Source: Larix kaempferi | Lineage: Eukaryota > Streptophyta > Pinopsida > Pinales > Pinaceae | Length of the DNA stretch: 64,000 bases | Reading direction: 5' to 3' | NCBI GenBank assembly: GCA_027924585.1 | Contig: BSBM01000152.1 | Location: 647,001-711,000 of the forward strand | In this document: positions 49,239 through 63,200 of the stretch, one piece after another | How the letters are laid out: every line of letters starts with the position of its first letter | Numbering within the stretch: position 1 is the first letter of the stretch | The notes under the pieces: model-generated | The model's database searches: none | What the model saw: only the letters and a program-made list of their open reading frames with translations | What the model was told of the DNA's origin: nothing | Made by a program: the position numbers and the translations under genes

Positions 49239-52200
49239 TCAAGGGTTGATTATGTCCTCAGTTTTTATGCAGTACATTATGTTCACTTTGTTCATAATCT
49301 ATATACATCATTTTACTAGAAGCGTGCTTTCTTTTCTTTTCTTTTTTTTAGCTCCTTTAGGGGATCCTTCCCCACTAATAATTCGTCATTTGTCGTTTCC
49401 ATAGTCACATCGAGTTGCACTTTTATTCTCCTTAAAAACATTGTCATGCTAGTAACGTTGATATCTTGTTTTCAATTTTAAGCTCGTTTTGCTCCCTTGA
49501 CAATCTCTTAAAGTATCGTCAATTTGAGTATCTAGGTGTTTTGTTAGTCAATTGTTTTTTCAATTTTCCCATTATTTAGTAAATCCACCAAATCTATCCA
49601 TCCACTAGTCTTCTCATCATGCCTATGAAGTAAATTCTTAGAATATCCTTGATAGCTATCAATACTATCCTTATACAAGGTACTCACCCCTCCTTGGCCT
49701 AAATATTCACATTGTTAGTTAACGTGCAACTTTTACATGCCTTGTCCCCTAAATGTTTCTCCACATACAGTTCATGCAATTGCCCTTAGTCTAGTTAACC
49801 TCTAGAACTTTTGTGCAATGGTCAATGCTTCTTTTGAATATGGATTATGAATCCTAAGTGTGGCTTAATCTTGATCGTCTTATATATACGACTATATCTG
49901 AAATTATGATTAAGTTTACTCAAAATATTGGAAATCAATTCCTAACATATCATGTACTTGTCACTTTTCTAACATGTAACTCCATCATCAAGGCACGTTA
50001 CATAATATTGACCAATTTGTTATAACAACATATCAAAATGGCACGAAACAACTCCTTTTCTATCAATCTACTGTTTTATGTGAACCAAATTATTATGTAA
50101 TACAACATGAGGATAAAGCTATTTATATAACGTTATGATGTCTATTCAGCATGCCCTTGATACAATTCTAATCCATGTATATAAAAACTTATATTACACA
50201 TGGTCCTTTATTTCTACATGTACCATATGCATTATAATTATCTCAACCTAAATGCATTTATGCAAACTATAGTAATGCATTTATATCAAAAGTGATAACA
50301 TACCCACATAATCTACTTTTGCATCTACCAATATCATATGTATAGTATGTTTAATTATAATGTTTTTTTTTTTTTCCTTAAATTAAAAAAAAAGATAACA
50401 TTTATAATTAAATCTTTAAGATACCAAACATACATTTCCATAAAAAAAATTTGATATTATTTTATTTTGAAATTTAACAACTCATATATATATATATATA
50501 TAATATCTTACCTAAATTAAATTAGCAATTCACAACTTTTTCCTCACTAAACTCTCTTCTTCAAAATCATTTAGAACTTAAACCTTTCTTACTAAACTCT
50601 CGACTACAAGATGGTACAATGAGTACAATATAGGAGCTAGTAAAATCCTTAAGTTGTTTTTAGCCCTTATATATATATATAGGTAGAACTTACAATGCAT
50701 GCTCCTTAATGGTTTCTATGTAATTACAAGACATCATTCGGACGAATCATATGCTATCGGTTATCATTCAATTCACTCTAACAATTATACAAAGGTTTCA
50801 TTCTTTTAGTGATTTACTAATGCCCACTTGATTACCTTATTCTAACCGATGTGTTAATAGAAAAGACCTAACGATACATCAATTTTATCCCAGTATATTA
50901 ATTCCAGAACACCTTCATTCATGTCACATTTTAATGTATGTGAATACTTTATATAGCCGCTATCTGCATTTTAACATTACAACATAACTGTGTGTATATA
51001 TGAATCATGTCAAAATATAAATATATATATATATATACATTTTACTTTACCACACACGAATACTTCTTAACCCATATCACCATCATCTATTCATTTACTT
51101 AATTTCATAAACACAATTAATGTATGGTCCCTAATAGTTTCCACTTCTTGGCAACTAAACAATATGTCCATATGTAAAATAACTTTCGCTTATTTAGTAA
51201 TATTGTATTGACATAATACTCATCTTTACTTATCCATTAGTTACAATGTATTGACAGCAAAGATAAATTTTAACTATAAATAAATATAACGTATCCTTAG
51301 TGGGGAGCCAACACTTCTTAACAAAAGTAAGCACGGTCACACATAAATATCAACCGTCACTTATTAACAATAGACAGATAATGTAAAGCCACAATGAAAA
51401 CCGTCACTTATTGACTAAATGTGATACATTGGCACGAGTATCAACATCCACTTATTAATGACAAATTTATAATGAGAAGACAAAGGTTCCACTTCGCCGA
51501 GCGTCACGCTCCAACGGCTGAGTTCCGAGGAAGGTCGTGTTTAATTAAGAGTGCCATAATTTCTGAGAGCATGACACCGCGTCGTGCGCCTGGCAGAGTC
51601 TGGCCACTCTCCGGCCCTCACTACAGGAGTTAACTAACTGGGTGTAAGGATTACTCACGGAAATTAGGGAAAACGAATGACGTGACCGAAATCAAAGCAT
51701 CACCAGTTGTCGATTGATTAAGATGGATGGTTTCTCTTCTCAGGGGTCTGCGGATTATGCAATTTAAAAGCTACAATTGCACCATAACGTCGAACGATGG
51801 AAGACACATCAGTGCACCGTTTACATATACGTTGCCTGAAATAAAACACGTAGTAGATAGTTTCCGTCTAAACGATTGGGGTCTTAACCCACAGTATTAA
51901 TTCTAAACAGGTTGTTAACTGCTCCACCAACTGGGAACTACGCAGTTGTATAATTTTTGTTACAATAAACCAATTGCATGATTAAAGGAACATTGAAATA
52001 TCAACTACCGGGTTTATGATTTCACGAAATAGAAGGACATCGTTCGCAGGAGGATACAGAGTGCAATTGAATTATTTTCAGAACTCAACCAAGCTGAAAA
52101 TACGGGGTTTGATGATATTCCCATCCAAAGGATAACACACAGTTCATGGGTAAGCCGCATGGGTAAATAGGCATTGGCGAGATAAAACAGGAAGACAGAG

Positions 52201-54815
52201 GTCGGTGGATTACCCGTGATTGGCGATTGTAGCGATTTTTTTAAAAGATATGATATGGCTCCCAAATTAATTAAAGAAGAAAATTCATACGATAATTGTA
52301 CTGAGGCTTATACTCCAGTTAGTAGTTTAACAACAACTAGAACAATTGATACTTCCAACCTAGCTACATTTACATGAAGCAGTACAAATGTTAAATTAAT
52401 ACACTAAAGGTAAGGCCGACGGTCACGTTTTCTAAAGTAGTCGACACAATGATTAAAATAGCAAATCCTTCGTAAAACAGATTGGGTTTGATTTCTTCCG
52501 TTCCAAATTCGATAGAGTTATATCATTCCGGGTGATCATGAGGAATAGATTTAGCACAAGATTCAGAATTTAACCAGATTTAACACAAAAATTGAATTGG
52601 GCTCGTTCCAGTTATCACACTTTTCAGATGGACGAGTTTTTTTTCTTTTAACCGGATCTCCGAGTGTGAATGCGAGGTCTAAAAATTTAACTTTAGAGAG
52701 GGAAGGTAGCTGACGCTGGTCTTCATACCTATTTATATGATTATGGAATTTTGATTGGAAGTTAAACACGGTGAGAGAAGGAATCCTCCAGCCCCCACAC
52801 CTGTCGCATGACTCAGGAATCTAGATTTTACAATCTTAAGATAATTTCAACATAGTGATGGAAAGGATTCACACCGATCGCATAGCTCAATGCTTCAAGC
52901 TAAAATTTTAAATAATTTAGACACAAGAATAGATGAATCCGATCTAACTTCCTATGGATCTAGAAATCTTAACCGCATGGGAAATTTGGATTTTCAGATT
53001 AAAAGATTTATGTACAGAGATATCAAGATCACAGGTTGTTGGTTGCGAAGCCATTGTAAAATCGAGCAGGGTTTGTAAGAAGGAGTGTACCAGGATTAAG
53101 GTTAAGAGGAAACATCTTTCTCAGATCGATACAGCTGGAAGCAGTGAACAGAGTTCACATTATTGCCGTTGGTTTGTCTAGATATTACACAGACAGAGGA
53201 TCGCAAACCTGAGATTAAGATATAATTCGAAATGACAGGGTCAAGACCTTCGGTTTGAATGTAAGAGAGATATCTGCATTTTAATGATCTAACAGAGACA
53301 TTCTTCAGAGGTCGAGATCTTCTATAGTGTTCAGCTAGTACCATATATAAATTGTTTGGAATAATCGCAGATGACTAGGCGCTAAATAGGCTGAGATTGG
53401 TTGATTGGGTAATACATAAATTATGACATTTGAATCCATAAATTACACAGAGTTTTAGATCGAGATCGGGTTGATCCGGTAATATTTGTAACCTCACCCT
53501 TAGCCAGCGATAATGGGGTGATCATTTCACTCATACACAAAGTTGTGATGTGGTATATAAAACAATCTATATTTCTGGAGACTGGGAGAACAGACCTACA
53601 CCAAACTGTGTATGAGTGTGTAATGAGTAGAAAGCAGACGATCTCTCCAGAACAGACTAGCGTAGTAGATCTACAGCGATCTGGGTAGGTGGGGTAAGTA
53701 TAAGATTGACATTGTGGCTCTAATAAACGTAATTCTATTTCCAAATACTATGCAGAGAAATTTGTTTCAGAAATTTTGGACATGTCAATAGATGATCGAT
53801 GCTCAGACAATTTAAAAGAAACAATGCCATCCAATGCCTTTCAATTCCAAATTTAAAACACATAGAATTTTAAAGAACAGTATCATCCAACGCTTCCCTA
53901 TTGGAAATCAAGACGGCAGAGATTTAAAAGAAACAGTGTGCAAGGATGAATTAAAAATATAAACAATGTGCCATCAAATGGTGGATCTGTGCCATCGAAA
54001 TAGAGCACGGATGAATTAAAAATATAAGCAATGTGCCATCAAATGGTGGATCTGGAAATCATTTCCCATTCAAACGAAATAGAAAACAACGATTTGAAAA
54101 GTCAATACTCCATCATGGATTTAGATCTGGAACACATTTCTCATTCAATTGAAATAGAACACAGAGCCTTAAAAGTCACCGTAAGAGTGTTGGATCTACA
54201 CATTTGATTGAAAAATCGATTTACGAGATCTGGATTTTAATAAAGCACAGAGATATAAAACCAGATCCAAAATTTCAATATATAACAGGGTTTTGGACTT
54301 ATTCTTTAAACGCAGAGATCTCAAAAATAAATACAAGATTTATATTTCGATTTATGCAGAGAAATTTCAACTTCCTTCTTAAACACAGAGATATAAACAA
54401 GATCCAGAAATTTAATTTATAACAATGTTTTTAATTTAAATTGCAAACGCAGAGAGCTCAAAATATAAAATAAGATTCAAGTTTTGATTTGTGCAGAGAT
54501 CTAAACTTAATTTCAGCATAGATAACGGCCGATTTGTATCAAATCTATATATGGAAGAAGGCGATTTCCATATTTCGAATTTGAGAACAGAGTATTTGAA
54601 ATATTTGCAGATCATCCATATTTTAAAAGAAAACGATTCTCAAATTTATAAATACAATACAATACAATACTGAAATACATTGAACCTGATCCGGCAGTCA
54701 ATCCAAGAATTTGAAGAAGATGTCGAGGTAGTTGGTTTCCGAGTCCGATCCAACCTTGATGAAGATGTCGACAACCCCTGTATAATATGAGTCTGGTGCC
54801 CTCAAGGCTCGATCG
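49239..54815 (-). other. Interior of element B, 5' part, non-coding
   Basis: No gag or pol domain readable. AT-rich with (TA)n tracts near 50487, 50670 and 51020. A pair of AACCGTCACTTATT repeats lies at 51352 and 51399. From 53,740 to 54,520 a degenerate repeat built on CAGAGAT plus A-rich sequence recurs about every 40-100 bp. Confidence 0.6.
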
Positions 54816-54827
54816 GCTCTGATACCA
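54816..54827 (-). promoter_or_regulatory. Primer-binding site of element B
   Basis: Minus strand TGGTATCAGAGC, 2 bp from the LTR. Confidence 0.92.
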
Positions 54828-54829
54828 AA

Positions 54830-56520
54830 TGTAAGACCCCTCCTTTAGGGTCCCCTTGAACTGAACCTGAAACTTTAATAACTTCATACAAACAAATTAG
54901 CCATTATAGTTATTGGAAAAATTAAATAAAAGAGTGAATAACTTAACAAAAATAAGCAAAACCTTAACCTGTCAACCCGATCCAGCTAGTCCATTGTTGT
55001 CTGCGGCTTCCGTAGGATCCCTCCAACAACACTCGTTTAACCATTAGTGAAGCAACCGTTAGCTTCGCCACCCAACCATAGGCTCATGCTTTCAGTCGCA
55101 TGGCCTCCCCCGAGCTTTGGGTCGTAGAGCTCACACAAGTATTTCAGAAATTCAGCTTGGGCTTCCCTTCCCACCAGTATTTCTAAGCCAAACCCTTAGA
55201 TAGCAGCAAGTCTTTGAGGCATTCGAAAATTACGACAATCATCCAAATTATGGGCCCTTTACCCATTCCCCAAGCCTTCCTTATAAAGGAAAATCTCATG
55301 CGACACATGTCACTTCATGCATAATTAAATTTTTTAATTAATTATTTAATTAAAACACTCACCCATCCAAGTGTCAGTTTCTCTGGTAATTGCACCAACA
55401 CCCCTAAGTTTGCTCCAGTTTGTCCCCCATATATTTTAATTAACTCCTAGCTTTTAGTTGACTAGGTGTCTAATCTTAGGATTCTATTTTGCTCCTAAAT
55501 AATGATTTCTATTATTTTAAATGCTCAACAAAAATAACTATTCATGTGCAAATGCCTAAATTATTTTTATGCATTTTCTAAGTAATAATCTAGAGTTATT
55601 GTCATAAGTTTTTATGCAGTTAAATTTAACAATCAAACTCACTAGGATCACGCTGCCGCACCGTTGGGCTCCTAGTTCCTTAATTTTAATTCCCTGACAT
55701 GGTACCACTCCGTTGGATCCAGTCATCGATGGTTTCCATTCCTTGGCATGGTAACGCATCGTTGGGTCCTTGCGTCCATTCTTTTCGTTCTCGACAGGGT
55801 ACCGCATCGTCGGGTCCTTCTGCCACCATCTTTCTGTTTTGACTTGCGGGAACTCTTGTAGGGATTTTAGGAATCGTTACCATCCATCCTCCGTCTACAT
55901 GCTATCTAGGGACTAATGGCGCTGAGGAGTGAGTCCGTTCTCACTGCGTGCCCCTCAACTCGTACGTGACCAGCTCCGTTGTGGCCCACCTCGTACGCCC
56001 TCACGCATTCCTCTTGAGCAAGTGGATCAGTGCTTATCTGCTCATGCGTGGTATTCTTGTCGGAAGTCGACATCGTCGTCGCTCCCTTGTGTGTGATTTA
56101 CCCGTACTCTATGACCCTTCATGTTCCTTTGTGTGTCCGTTGGTGAACCGTCTCACTTGTTTCTACACACACTTCTCACAACAAGTTATTAGTAGCATTG
56201 TTCTCAATAATCATCATCTGATTTCTAAATCTAGTATTGTTAAACATTTATGATTTATTCAAACTGTTCATTCATCCAATCAAATATACATTTCGTCGAC
56301 AATTACATGATCACCGTATAGCTAGTCGTTAAGCATTATCTATCAACATAATTTTCCATAGTCATAGCTAATCGTTTAACATATGCAATTATTCATTTAC
56401 ATCAACAGTTCAGATACACATACTCAAAAATAAGGCCAAAAGGTTATTTAATTAATGTTTCAATCGGTCGGGTCACTCAGGAGGTGCCCTCAATGTCTAC
56501 AAACGTCTAGGGGCATTACA
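54830..56520 (-). repeat. 5' LTR of element B
   Basis: 1691 bp; TGTAAGACCCC...GGGCATTACA on the plus strand. Partner of 28858-30549. Confidence 0.92.
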
Positions 56521-56525
56521 ACTGT
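56521..56525. repeat. TSD of element B (right)
   Basis: ACTGT; see 28853-28857. Confidence 0.93.
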
Positions 56526-57334
56526 TTAAACGAGACTTAGACTTTTCTATCGAAGTGATACCTCGATCAGTACCAACTTCTAAAGCCCCATACCGCATGA
56601 GCACACCAGAAGTGGTGGAGCTCAAGATTCAGTTACAAGAGTTAATAGATAAAGGGTACATTCAACCAAGTGTGTCCCCTTAGGCTGCACCGACATTCTT
56701 TGTCAAGAAGAAAGACGAGACGATGTGGATGTGCATCGATTACCGCCAACTTAATAAGATGACCATTAAGAATTGCTACCCACTCCCTAGAATCAACGAC
56801 TTGTTTGACCAAGTTGGAGGAGCGAAGATCTTTTCAAAGATCGACTTACGATCCGGATACCACCAGGTGAGGATCCGTGATGAGGATATCAACAAGACCG
56901 CGTTTCAAACCCATTACAGCCACTACGAGTTTGTAGTGATTCCCTTTGGGTTAAAAAACGCATCGGCCAAATTTATGTGCATGATGAACAATATCTTTAG
57001 TAACTATCTCGATAAGTTTGTCTTAGTCTTTATTGACGACATTCTGATCTACTCCAAGAACGAAGTAGAACATGAGGAACACCTCCATATTGTTTTATGT
57101 ATACTATGGGAACACCAACTCTACGCCAAGTTTAGTAAGTGCGATTTCTATAGACCCCAGATTCAATACCTAGGACACATCATCCCCGAGAAGGGAATAG
57201 CCATCGACCCCAAAAAGGTCAAAGCTATCGAAGAATGGCCCACCCCTACTTATGTTTTCGATATAAGATCATTTTTAGGATTAGCCGGCTACTACTGAAA
57301 GTTCATTGAGAACTTTTCACGGATTGCATGTCCC
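56526..57334 (+). pseudogene. gypsy reverse transcriptase (element A)
   Basis: Picks up in the middle of the PR-RT linker (KRDLDFSIEVIP) and reads [79 protein letters not shown] (catalytic Asp pair near 57034-57040), [17 protein letters not shown] and [10 protein letters not shown]. Stops at 56681 (TAG where Trp is usual) and 57296 (TGA where Arg is usual). Both are single-transition changes. The frame itself is unbroken. RT copies element RNA into DNA. Confidence 0.93.
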
Positions 57335-57860
57335 ATGACCTCCTTACAAAATAAGGCAAACAAGTTTGTTTGGACGACTAAGTGTGAAGAAATCTTTCAA
57401 GAGTTGAAACAAGTACTGGTTAGTGCACCTATCTTACGAATTGTGGATCGCAATGGAGACTTCATAGTTTGCATGGACGCAAGCAAGGATGGACTCGGGG
57501 TAGTCCTCATGCAAGATAACTTTGCCATTTGCTATGAATCAAGGAAACTAAAAGAGCATGAACAGAACTACCCAACTCATGACCTCGAACTAGCCGCCAT
57601 CATCCATGCTTTGAAAATGTGGTGACATTCTCTCATGGGAAAGAAATTCTTATTGATGACAGATAACATGAGCTTGAAATACCTTTTCGATCAACCCGAC
57701 CTAAATGCCAGGCAGGCTAGGTGGTTAGCCTTCCTTAGTGAGTACCATTTCGAACTAAAGCATATAAAAGGAAAGGAAAACAAGATTGCGGATGCCTTGA
57801 GCCATCGAGCACATATGCTTTATGAGGTTATGGTGAGCCAAACCGACTCAAACTTACACC
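57335..57860 (+). pseudogene. gypsy RNase H (element A)
   Basis: The four acidic catalytic positions can still be seen: Asp in [10 protein letters not shown], Glu in HDLELAAI, Asp in LLMTDNMSLKYL and Asp in IADALSHR. A TGA at 57623 stands where Arg follows HALKMW in the family. Same frame as the RT before it and the integrase after it. Confidence 0.9.
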
Positions 57861-58900
57861 ACAGAATTCGAATGACATGTAAGAGTGACCGTTATTCTAC
57901 GGAAATCCTCGCAAAGATTCAGGAAGACAGACTCTTTCAACAACAGAAAGAGTATAAGATAGACGAGTTGGGACTATTGTGGTCTAAAGACCGACTTTAC
58001 ATCCCAGAGAATGGAGACATTAGATCAAACATTCTCACCGAATTTCACCAGAAACCCTATTCAGGGCACACTGGATATCAAAAGATGATATCGGTCGTAA
58101 AGAAACATTACTTTTGGCCTAAGTTGAAGGCTGACATCACTATGTTCATCGCAAAATGTCAGGAATGCCAACTGGTCAAAGCAGAACACCAACACCCCTC
58201 TGGTTTACTACAACCCCTTCCCATTCCAGAATGGAAGTGGAAGGTGATAAGCATGGACTTCATTAGAGGCTTACCCAAGAGTAAGAAACAAAATGATTCC
58301 ATCTTTGTAGTGGTGGACAAATTGTCTAAAGCGGCCCATTTCATACCAATAAAATCCACATTCAAAGCAATTCACATAGCGAAAATATTCTTGAAAGAGA
58401 TCTTTCGATTGCACGGTATACCCAAGAAAATCATTTTCAATCAAGATATGAAGTTCACTAACAACTTCTGGAGAGCCTTATTCTCCGGTTTGGAGACCTA
58501 GTTACAATTCAGTACCGCGTACCACCCTCAAACCGATGGACAAACAAAACGAGTAAACCAAATCCTCGAGGACATGTTAAGGATGTATGTCATGAACAAC
58601 CCCACTAAGTGGGAAGACTATTTGTATCTTGCAAAATTTGCGTACAACAACGGTTATCAAACCTCAGCCAAAATGAGCCCCTTCGAGGTGCTCTACGGCC
58701 AGAAGTGTCGGACCCCCCTGACTTGGGACAGTCCAATACACAAACTTATGTTGGGACCTGACCTATTAAAGGACTTTGAAAAACTAGTCTCCAAGGTACA
58801 ACTAAACTTAAAAGAAGCACAAGACCGCCAAAAGAGTTATGCAGACAAGAAAAGAAAAGACAAGGACTATCAAGTTGGCGAACATGTGTTTCTAAAAATA
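57861..58900 (+). pseudogene. gypsy integrase (element A), catalytic residues lost
   Basis: The zinc-binding HHCC region is present (FHQKPYSGHTGYQKM, then CQECQ), followed by the core: Asp in SMDFIRGLPKS (codon 58256). The second catalytic Asp is Asn (FNQDMKF, codon 58439) and the catalytic Glu is Lys (DGQTKRVNQ, codon 58547). The spacing of 35 residues between the last two equals the DD35E standard, which confirms the positions. A TAG at 58499 sits between them. FEVLYGQKCRTPL and the YADKKRKD block complete the C-terminal side. The enzyme would join element DNA to the genome; this copy cannot. Confidence 0.92.
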
Positions 58901-59310
58901 AAATCAAAACGAAGCTTGTTGAGCTTGGGATGTTGCGGGAAACTAGCCCCAAGATTCTGTGGACCTTTTGAAATACTGGCCAAGAAGGGCCTAGTAGCTT
59001 ATGAGTTGGACTTACCAGCGCATATAAAAGTTCATAATGTTTTTTATGCTTCATTATTAAATAAATATGTATATGATACTAAACATGTTATTGATTGGTC
59101 ATTATTACAGGTGAAGCCCAAAGGTGAGTTCACGCTAGAACCACTCTACATTCTGGACAAGAGAGAGGTCCAGCTTAGGAGGAGGACCATCACTCATCTG
59201 AAAGTGTAATGGAGGCACTTTGGACCAGATGAGGCTACTTGGGAGAATGAGGCCACCATGAAAGAGGCTTACCCCGCCTTGTTTCATGACCTCATTACCA
59301 GTCCCTAGAA
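58901..59310 (+). pseudogene. Integrase C-terminal and chromodomain-like tail (element A)
   Basis: HVFLKIKSKRSLLSLG, APRFCGPFEILAKKG and HNVFYASLLNKY match the GPY/F region of gypsy integrase. The tail from EPLYILDKREVQLRRRT to ATWENEATMKEAYPALF resembles the chromodomain-like ending of plant chromoviruses, used for targeting to heterochromatin. A TAA at 59207 interrupts it in the same frame. Confidence 0.8.
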
Positions 59311-59332
59311 ACACTGGGATAGTGTTGTTCTA

Positions 59333-59344
59333 TGCGGAGAGGGA
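59333..59344 (+). promoter_or_regulatory. Polypurine tract of element A
   Basis: GCGGAGAGGGA directly before the 3' LTR. Confidence 0.75.
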
Positions 59345-60243
59345 TGTAATATCCTGAATTTTGGACTGACTATTTTATGATGTTATATTGAGCCACGACC
59401 CCAACACATATGATTTATTCTGATTATTGGGCATGAGCCCTAGCACATATTATTTATTCTTTTGTAGACTGACATATTGGGCATGGACCCTGACTGAATT
59501 TCATTATTTGATTATATACTGGGCAAGAAGCCCCAATGTTCTGATTATGTTTCGATATGGGTACAAAACCCTAATATACTGAGATGACCTTTTCTTACAT
59601 ACTGTGTAGTGATGCGAATAACATAATTGACTTATATGTTGTGTTGAGCGTGGACTCAGAAACACACATATTACGTACGTACTGGGCAAAAGCCCCGATA
59701 TACCTAGAGGAAATATGATGTACCGGGAGTAAGCCCTGATGTACATTGAGTGTTGGGCATAAGCCCTAGAGCAATCCAAGCTTGATAAATGAATACCGGA
59801 TCCGTTGAAACTTAAATATTCTAGATGTGCCTCACAACCACATTCTAGCACTAGTGTTGAGCAGGGACTCTGGAATTGCACTACAGTAACGCCCATGTGA
59901 GAGTGTTGAGTTAAATGGCTCTGAAGAGCACTCGGGGTTACAAAGTTTCAAAGTGTTGGGTCGGAAAGACTCTAAAGAGAACTTTTATCGCATTTATTTA
60001 ATTGACTAAATGATCCATCTTTTTATCCATCATCACCTACCGCGGGAGCTACCATGTTAAACAAGGGAATCCGACATGCAAAGAGAGAGACTAGAGGTAC
60101 CTAACCACGCTGACCACAACCATCAAAAAGAAGTGAACCATGTCCCTAAAATTTCAAGAGAAAAGTGTCATGTGATGACACATAACTAAATAAAATATAA
60201 GTACCAGTAGTCTTCTATGACTAACCTGATTAAAGGCCTCCAA

Positions 60244-60274
<31 letters not shown>

Positions 60275-63200
60275 GGAGCTTTAAATAATAATAGGTGTTA
60301 TTATTTAATTATGGGATACAATTAGTATATCTGATCTATGCATTATTTAATATTTTAAAAGATGTATTAATAGTTAAGTGAAATATATTTAATATAAGAA
60401 TAATTTTTAGTATAATTATTATTATTATTAAGAGCATAAATCAAAATGACTTATAGTCAAACAGTTGGAAAAGTCCTAGTTCAAGAGGACTAGATATTTA
60501 ATTAAATAATAGCTTTTAATTATTAATTATTGAATTTAAAGAAACTAATTACTTCAACAGTCCTAATACAATATTTCCCTATTTAGAGAGGGTAGATCCC
60601 AAGTTTTGGGGATCATCTATCATTCTTGGTTATTATCATTCTCTTATGGTAGTCCAAGAAAACTCTTCTGTTCCAAGAAGCTGAAACAACCTTACCTAAA
60701 AAAATTCTCAGAACTGAACCAGAAGTGGATCTAGGGCCTCTACCTCTCATTGCATGTTGGAACCAAGCTCGGGGGGATGCAGATAGAAACATAATGGTTC
60801 AAGGGTCAAGGTTGGGAGGAATGTGGTAGCCCCAAATTCATCATAACAGGACAGTTGAGCTCCAAGGGCTCTACACTAATTATTGTTTGAGTGTGCAGGT
60901 TACTTCAGGAAGGAAGCAAGCCACAAAGTAATCAGGTATGAAATGTGAATCTTTCAATTTAAGTTATAATAGAGTTAGATAAGTAATACAGGATGCTACC
61001 CCTGCATCATTGGACTTGTTTTTCTTTCATCACATTTATATAATATTAGACTTTCTGATAGGAACAAATAGAGAACGTTGGTTGACGTTAAACTTAGAAG
61101 ATAGTGTCAGTAGAATGTCTAGCAGGTTCCTGTGCTAGACATCCTAGGGAAGTCATAACCTAGATATGTTTGAAGTTACATTTTCCATACATTATGTTTA
61201 GCTAGGATAAGTTTCCGTTCACATCGTTTCTTTTATATTGTCTCCACAAAATCTCTCTTTCAGATATATATAATCCAATACAGTTAAGACATCACAAGAA
61301 TGTAAACGCATCTACCAGACTTTACATTTTCCCAACTTAGCATCAAACTGTTTCATTCTTACAACCTAAACTTAAACAAAGGAGACTCAATGATACGCAT
61401 TCTAGAAATCAAACAATTCACAAACAATCAAAACTATGGTTAGGGTCACGATTCTTATTCAAAACACGGAAGGGCTACACTGTACTCATCAACCCAAATA
61501 TATATGATATTAGACAAAGAAATGCACAAACGATGGTACAGGGATCGATTCCCCTCTCCAACACATTATACAAAGAAGCATTATTTGCAAACAATGGCAT
61601 AGGGGTCAATTTCCACCACTACTTTATCGTATAGAAATCCTTTTCTTCCAAGCAATCAAAACATCAGTACGTATCCTATCACGGATCGAATACCCCTACT
61701 GAACCAACGCATTCCCCATCACAAAATAATATTATTATTTCAACCATCGAAGTAAAAGACACAAGATCAAAATTCAGTAACGTTCCCAAGAAGACTTTGT
61801 CATCATCATAGTGAACAAATAGCGTGGTATTCTTTTACTCAAGCATTTCGTTACCATTTAGTAAAAACAAAAAACCTACAACCAGTCTATCTACATATAC
61901 GCAATAAGAATAATCCAAGCGAAAACCCCAAGCATACATTTAAGAGCACAATTCTTTTTCCACTTCTTAAACCTTACGACCAACAAACTAACAGGCAGGG
62001 GAAACAATAGTAAACAACCATTGAAGAACTACCATTATCATAAGAACACAAAGAAGATCAAATCATAGAGTCATTTCTCCTCTATTGAATCCATGGCTTA
62101 ATTGTTTCCAAGCAAAGCACGCAAATATCCATCTTAGTATTCACATTGCATATCGCCACTACAACTTACAGGGTTTAGCGCTGAGCCAAATGGCCAAAAC
62201 CCTTCAGGAACTTAAAATAGAAAATCAATAGGTTTAATTACATAATGGTCCAACCAACGGAGACCTCATCCAAACAAAAAATCGAATTATAGTAAACCCA
62301 AGACCGGTCATGAGTAGTATCTTTCCATCACAAGCATACACCACCAATATCCTCCGCAAAGGTGAGAGGAGGAGTGAAGGGATGAGGGTCCCTGAACTTA
62401 CCTTAAGTAAAGATTTCATAAGCAAGATGTAGCCCATCAACTGACATTCAGATCGAAGAAGAATGTCACATGACCACCTACCAAACTAGTAAACCCTACG
62501 AGATTAGAACCCTGAGATGTATTATCAAAACAAATTACCAAATCGATTTAGCAAGAAAACGTAACATCCATTACGTTCTTAGACCATCGCCATCTCTTCA
62601 TATGAAGACTCCAGAGTGTGATGACCATGAGCCAAGCTCAGGTCAGTACACGAAACCCTCCAATGTATCCACAACCAAAACAGCTGCTTGAAACATATCT
62701 TCATTGGCATGGAAACTGAGAAGAGAACCCTCATCAAAGCTGGCAGCATGACCATGTGCCTTCGTAGGAGTGCATTGAATGCTATCACCAACTCCAAAGA
62801 TCTTGTTTTGGACCCAAAAGTCCACAGTATGAAAGTAGCGCTTGCCCATTTTATTAAAACATACAAATAGTTGCAAATGCCATAAGCATTGCCTAGAACT
62901 AGTAACACTTTACGAAAGTCAAACAATTCCATAAGTTCAACAAAGTTTCACAAACAACTTCCATGGATCTAAGAGGTGTCCCATACTTTGGGTTGCGAAT
63001 TAGTGGAACCATGTAGTAAGCCGTCTAGGCATTTGCCTCTTTAAGTACACTTGCAAATACGATGCAAAATAAGGACATTAGCGAATATCGCTAAGTAAGT
63101 CAGGAATACTCATTTTTATACCCTACCTCTCGACAGCCTCGGTAGAGTACTCTGACCCTTGGAGGATCTAGCAGTACAACATGAATATCAAACTGCCACC

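Larger units (their letters stand above)
28858..56520 (-). mobile_element. LTR retrotransposon B, non-autonomous, minus strand, split by element C
   Basis: LTRs 28858-30549 (1692 bp) and 54830-56520 (1691 bp), TG...CA on both, perfect 5-bp TSD. The PBS lies against the right LTR and the purine tract against the left, so the element runs right to left. Its own interior (30550-31331 and 49239-54829, about 6.4 kb) has no gag, protease, RT or integrase that I can read, so it probably moved with enzymes from another element (LARD-like). Confidence 0.92.

Noticed and set aside
28858-56520. Reading B plus C as one ordinary element with internal coding genes
   Set aside because: TSDs and PBS positions separate B and C, and neither has a readable gag or pol domain.
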